Assembly: GCA_021442155.1 (NCBI GenBank)
Contig: CM038223.1
Coordinates: 37,980,983 to 38,044,982 of the forward strand
Direction: 5' to 3'
DNA: 64,000 nt
Source of the DNA: Cymbidium sinense
Taxonomy: Eukaryota; Streptophyta; Magnoliopsida; Asparagales; Orchidaceae
In this document: positions 62,040 to 64,000 of the stretch, piece by piece
How positions within the stretch are numbered: position 1 is the stretch's first letter
Layout of the letters: each line of letters opens with the position of its first letter
Notes under the pieces: generated by a model
Database searches by the model: none
Told to the model about the DNA's origin: nothing
Seen by the model: only the letters and a program-made list of their open reading frames with translations
Translations under genes and position numbers: made by a program

Positions 62040-64000
62040 TGTAGGCTTTATGGGTATCATGTTCAATGCTATTAATTTTGATGATAATATATGTATGCTT
62101 GGATGTTCTAATGTATGTTTTATGTGTTAAAATGTATTGATTGCTAATTACATATCCAATACATCTCACAATATGTTTGATGAAATTACAACTATGGAGG
62201 AATGAAAGATAGATCAAAATGGATACCTTGAAGCTTAAGATACAATATTTGAGGTTATATCATTTATACTATCTTAGAAGTTCATATGAGTTCATTAGCA
62301 TGAATTAATTTGCTCACAACTTACCATATTATTTTTATTTAATTTAAATAATGTAATGAGATTAATTTATATAAATCTTTATCTAATTAACATTTCAATT
62401 ATATGCTTCACACATAGCATTTAAATTTTCAAAATAATAAATAATGATTAATTATGACTATTCAGTGTAAATAATTTATATACTTAATATGATTAAATAT
62501 TTTAAATTAATTTAAAATTTATATGTTAACTAACATATATATGATTATATCTAAATTATATCATAATTTTTAAATGTCATATTTCAAAATTAACAAAAAT
62601 ACATGAAATTTAGTAATTTAGCCGAAGTCATTTTATAATCAAGGAATTTAGATCTGGTTTCATCTCCAACAGATTCTTTGGAATTTTTTTCTTTTAATCT
62701 GATAGGTTTCATGACCCATGTTTAATTAAAATTTAATTTATTATGATTTTTCAAACATTAGATGATTTTAATAGTGAATGCATGCTACATGCTTTAATAT
62801 ATTAAGAGCCATATTTGATTATTTTTTATTTGTCCATGTTACTTGCCAATTTTGGCTATTTTAATTTAATATTTATTTAACATAAATCATATTTTTATTG
62901 AATATTACATTATTATATAAACAATAATGTCAGAATAATATATTGTTTTCAAATAATTCAAAATGACCTTCTTGCTTATAAATAACCCTCATTCTCTTCA
63001 AAAAGGGTTTCTCATTCAAACTCAATATCTCTTAAAAAAATGTAAGATAAAACTTCTTAGATTTTTCTTCCAAGTATTCTCCAAATATTGCAAGATCAAA
63101 TCCTTAGTTTGGAAGCACCAACATCTTCAACTAAGCATGCTTTCTCAAATTACTTGAGTTCATTTTTCCTTGATCTTAATCTCTTTTAGTTGTTCATACT
63201 ATTTTAACCATCTATTTATTCCTTCAATTTTTTACTCTTTGGTAGATTAGTCTTTGGACATCAAAGTTTAAGTTTTTCACATCAAAGTTTCTTCAATCAT
63301 TTTTTTAGAACTCTTGTGATAATTTGTAGGATTTCTTTCATCTTGCTGAAATTTTTATCTTTCTACAAATTTCTTTTGATTTCTTAAAATATTTCTTTAT
63401 TAGTCCTATTTTAAGAATCATTTATTCTTAAATATATTAAATAAGAATATTTTAAACATTTAAATTTAATTTATTTTTTTGAAAGTATTTTCATATTTTC
63501 TAGATCTCTCTTTTTAATTAAAAGCTTACTAGTTTACTTAGATCTATCATATATTAAGATTATTTAAGTATTTTATGATCATTTACATTAATTCAAAGTA
63601 TCATTTTGGTTAAAATAAAATAAGGTTTTGCTAGAATTTTAGAGTATATGCTACATCTATTATATATCAATTTTGTTTATCAAAATAAAATTTATAAAAA
63701 GTTAAAGTATTTTATTTGTCACTTATCATTTTATATCAACTAATATCCTTTGTTTAAATAATTTTATCTTGTTGAAATTTAGTAAATCTTTCTATTTTTA
63801 TTATTTAATAATTAAGAAGAAAGAAGTTTAGTAGAGAGTTAATCATTCTTACACTATTATATACATACTTATTATAGTTTCTTTTAAACTTAAAATTATT
63901 CATTGCTGAAATTTATTTTATTGTGCAATCAATTATTGTGATTTTATTTTGAAATTATTTTGGTATTAGTCTACAAATTGTAATAACATAAATATCATAG
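62040..64000 (+). repeat. 3' LTR of the SIRE element, cut by window end
   Basis: It starts TGTAGGCTTTATGGG. It aligns with 54575 to about 56520 and with the solo LTR. TATA box at 62977-62984 in the context CTTGCTTATAAATAACCC. It carries the roughly 280-base segment (about 63610-63900) that the solo LTR lacks. About 500 further bases are expected beyond 64000. Confidence 0.9.

Larger units (their letters stand above)
54575..64000 (+). mobile_element. SIRE/Maximus-type copia element (3' end outside window)
   Basis: The 5' LTR is 54575-57042. A degenerate tRNA-iMet primer site follows, then gag with two zinc-knuckle regions, protease, integrase, RT and RNase H, a polypurine tract at 62026-62039, and a 3' LTR from 62040 past the window end. 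The long LTR, gag type, a second knuckle region with a Trp-Val-Pro-Lys end, and WHLDSGCSRHMTG in the protease are typical of the SIRE lineage. No env-like frame is seen between RNase H and the 3' LTR. The pol is dead (see parts). It was inserted in a LINE fragment; the left target flank is TTAGG (54570-54574). Confidence 0.9.

Overview
The window is AT-rich plant nuclear DNA built almost entirely of nested, decayed LTR retrotransposons. Evidence for a flowering plant: intron-bearing dioxygenase exons of plant type, Tat/Ogre-, Athila- and SIRE-type LTR elements, plant L1-type LINE pieces, and primer sites for plant tRNAs. The species cannot be named from the sequence. No operons, bacterial features, CRISPR arrays, tRNA or rRNA genes were seen.

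Layout. (1) 1-22111: a giant Ty3/gypsy element of Tat/Ogre type on the minus strand. It has a right LTR of about 7.35 kb (14760-22111), a primer binding site, a repeat-bearing leader, broken gag, protease, RT, two RNase H domains and integrase, a repeat-rich 3' region, and the last 3.06 kb of its other LTR (1-3055). (2) 22112-25937: probable low-copy sequence with the last two exons of a 2-oxoglutarate/Fe(II) dioxygenase, intact but lacking the first exon. (3) 25938-41592: a minus-strand Ty1/copia element, broken open by two later insertions. One is an 8.2-kb insert (26977-35209, target duplication ATGTT), a solo LTR of a relative of element 1 that itself carries a SIRE solo LTR (28783-30967, duplication AAGGC) and a 5'-truncated LINE (31188-31530). 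The other is a 572-bp solo LTR in gag (38472-39043, duplication ATCTC). (4) 42380-44345: a second copia fragment, plus strand, LTR-gag-protease only. (5) 45192-50861: an Athila-like gypsy element with both LTRs but almost all of pol deleted. (6) 50862-53480: unclassified sequence with a CA-rich repeat patch. (7) 53480-54574: the C-terminal end of a minus-strand LINE. (8) 54575-64000: a SIRE/Maximus-type copia element, plus strand, with a complete 2.47-kb 5' LTR, a full but broken gag-pol, and a 3' LTR that runs off the window.

Nothing here looks like a functioning multi-gene system. Every mobile element has stops, frameshifts or lost catalytic residues. The only coding sequence that looks conserved is the dioxygenase 3' part. 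The most informative signals are the nesting order with exact target-site duplications, the very long Tat LTRs seen in two independent copies, the dense TTGACC/GGTCAA field in their U3, the three separate tandem-repeat sets in the giant element, and the possibility that it split the dioxygenase gene. Boundaries given as 'about' come from reading degraded sequence by eye.
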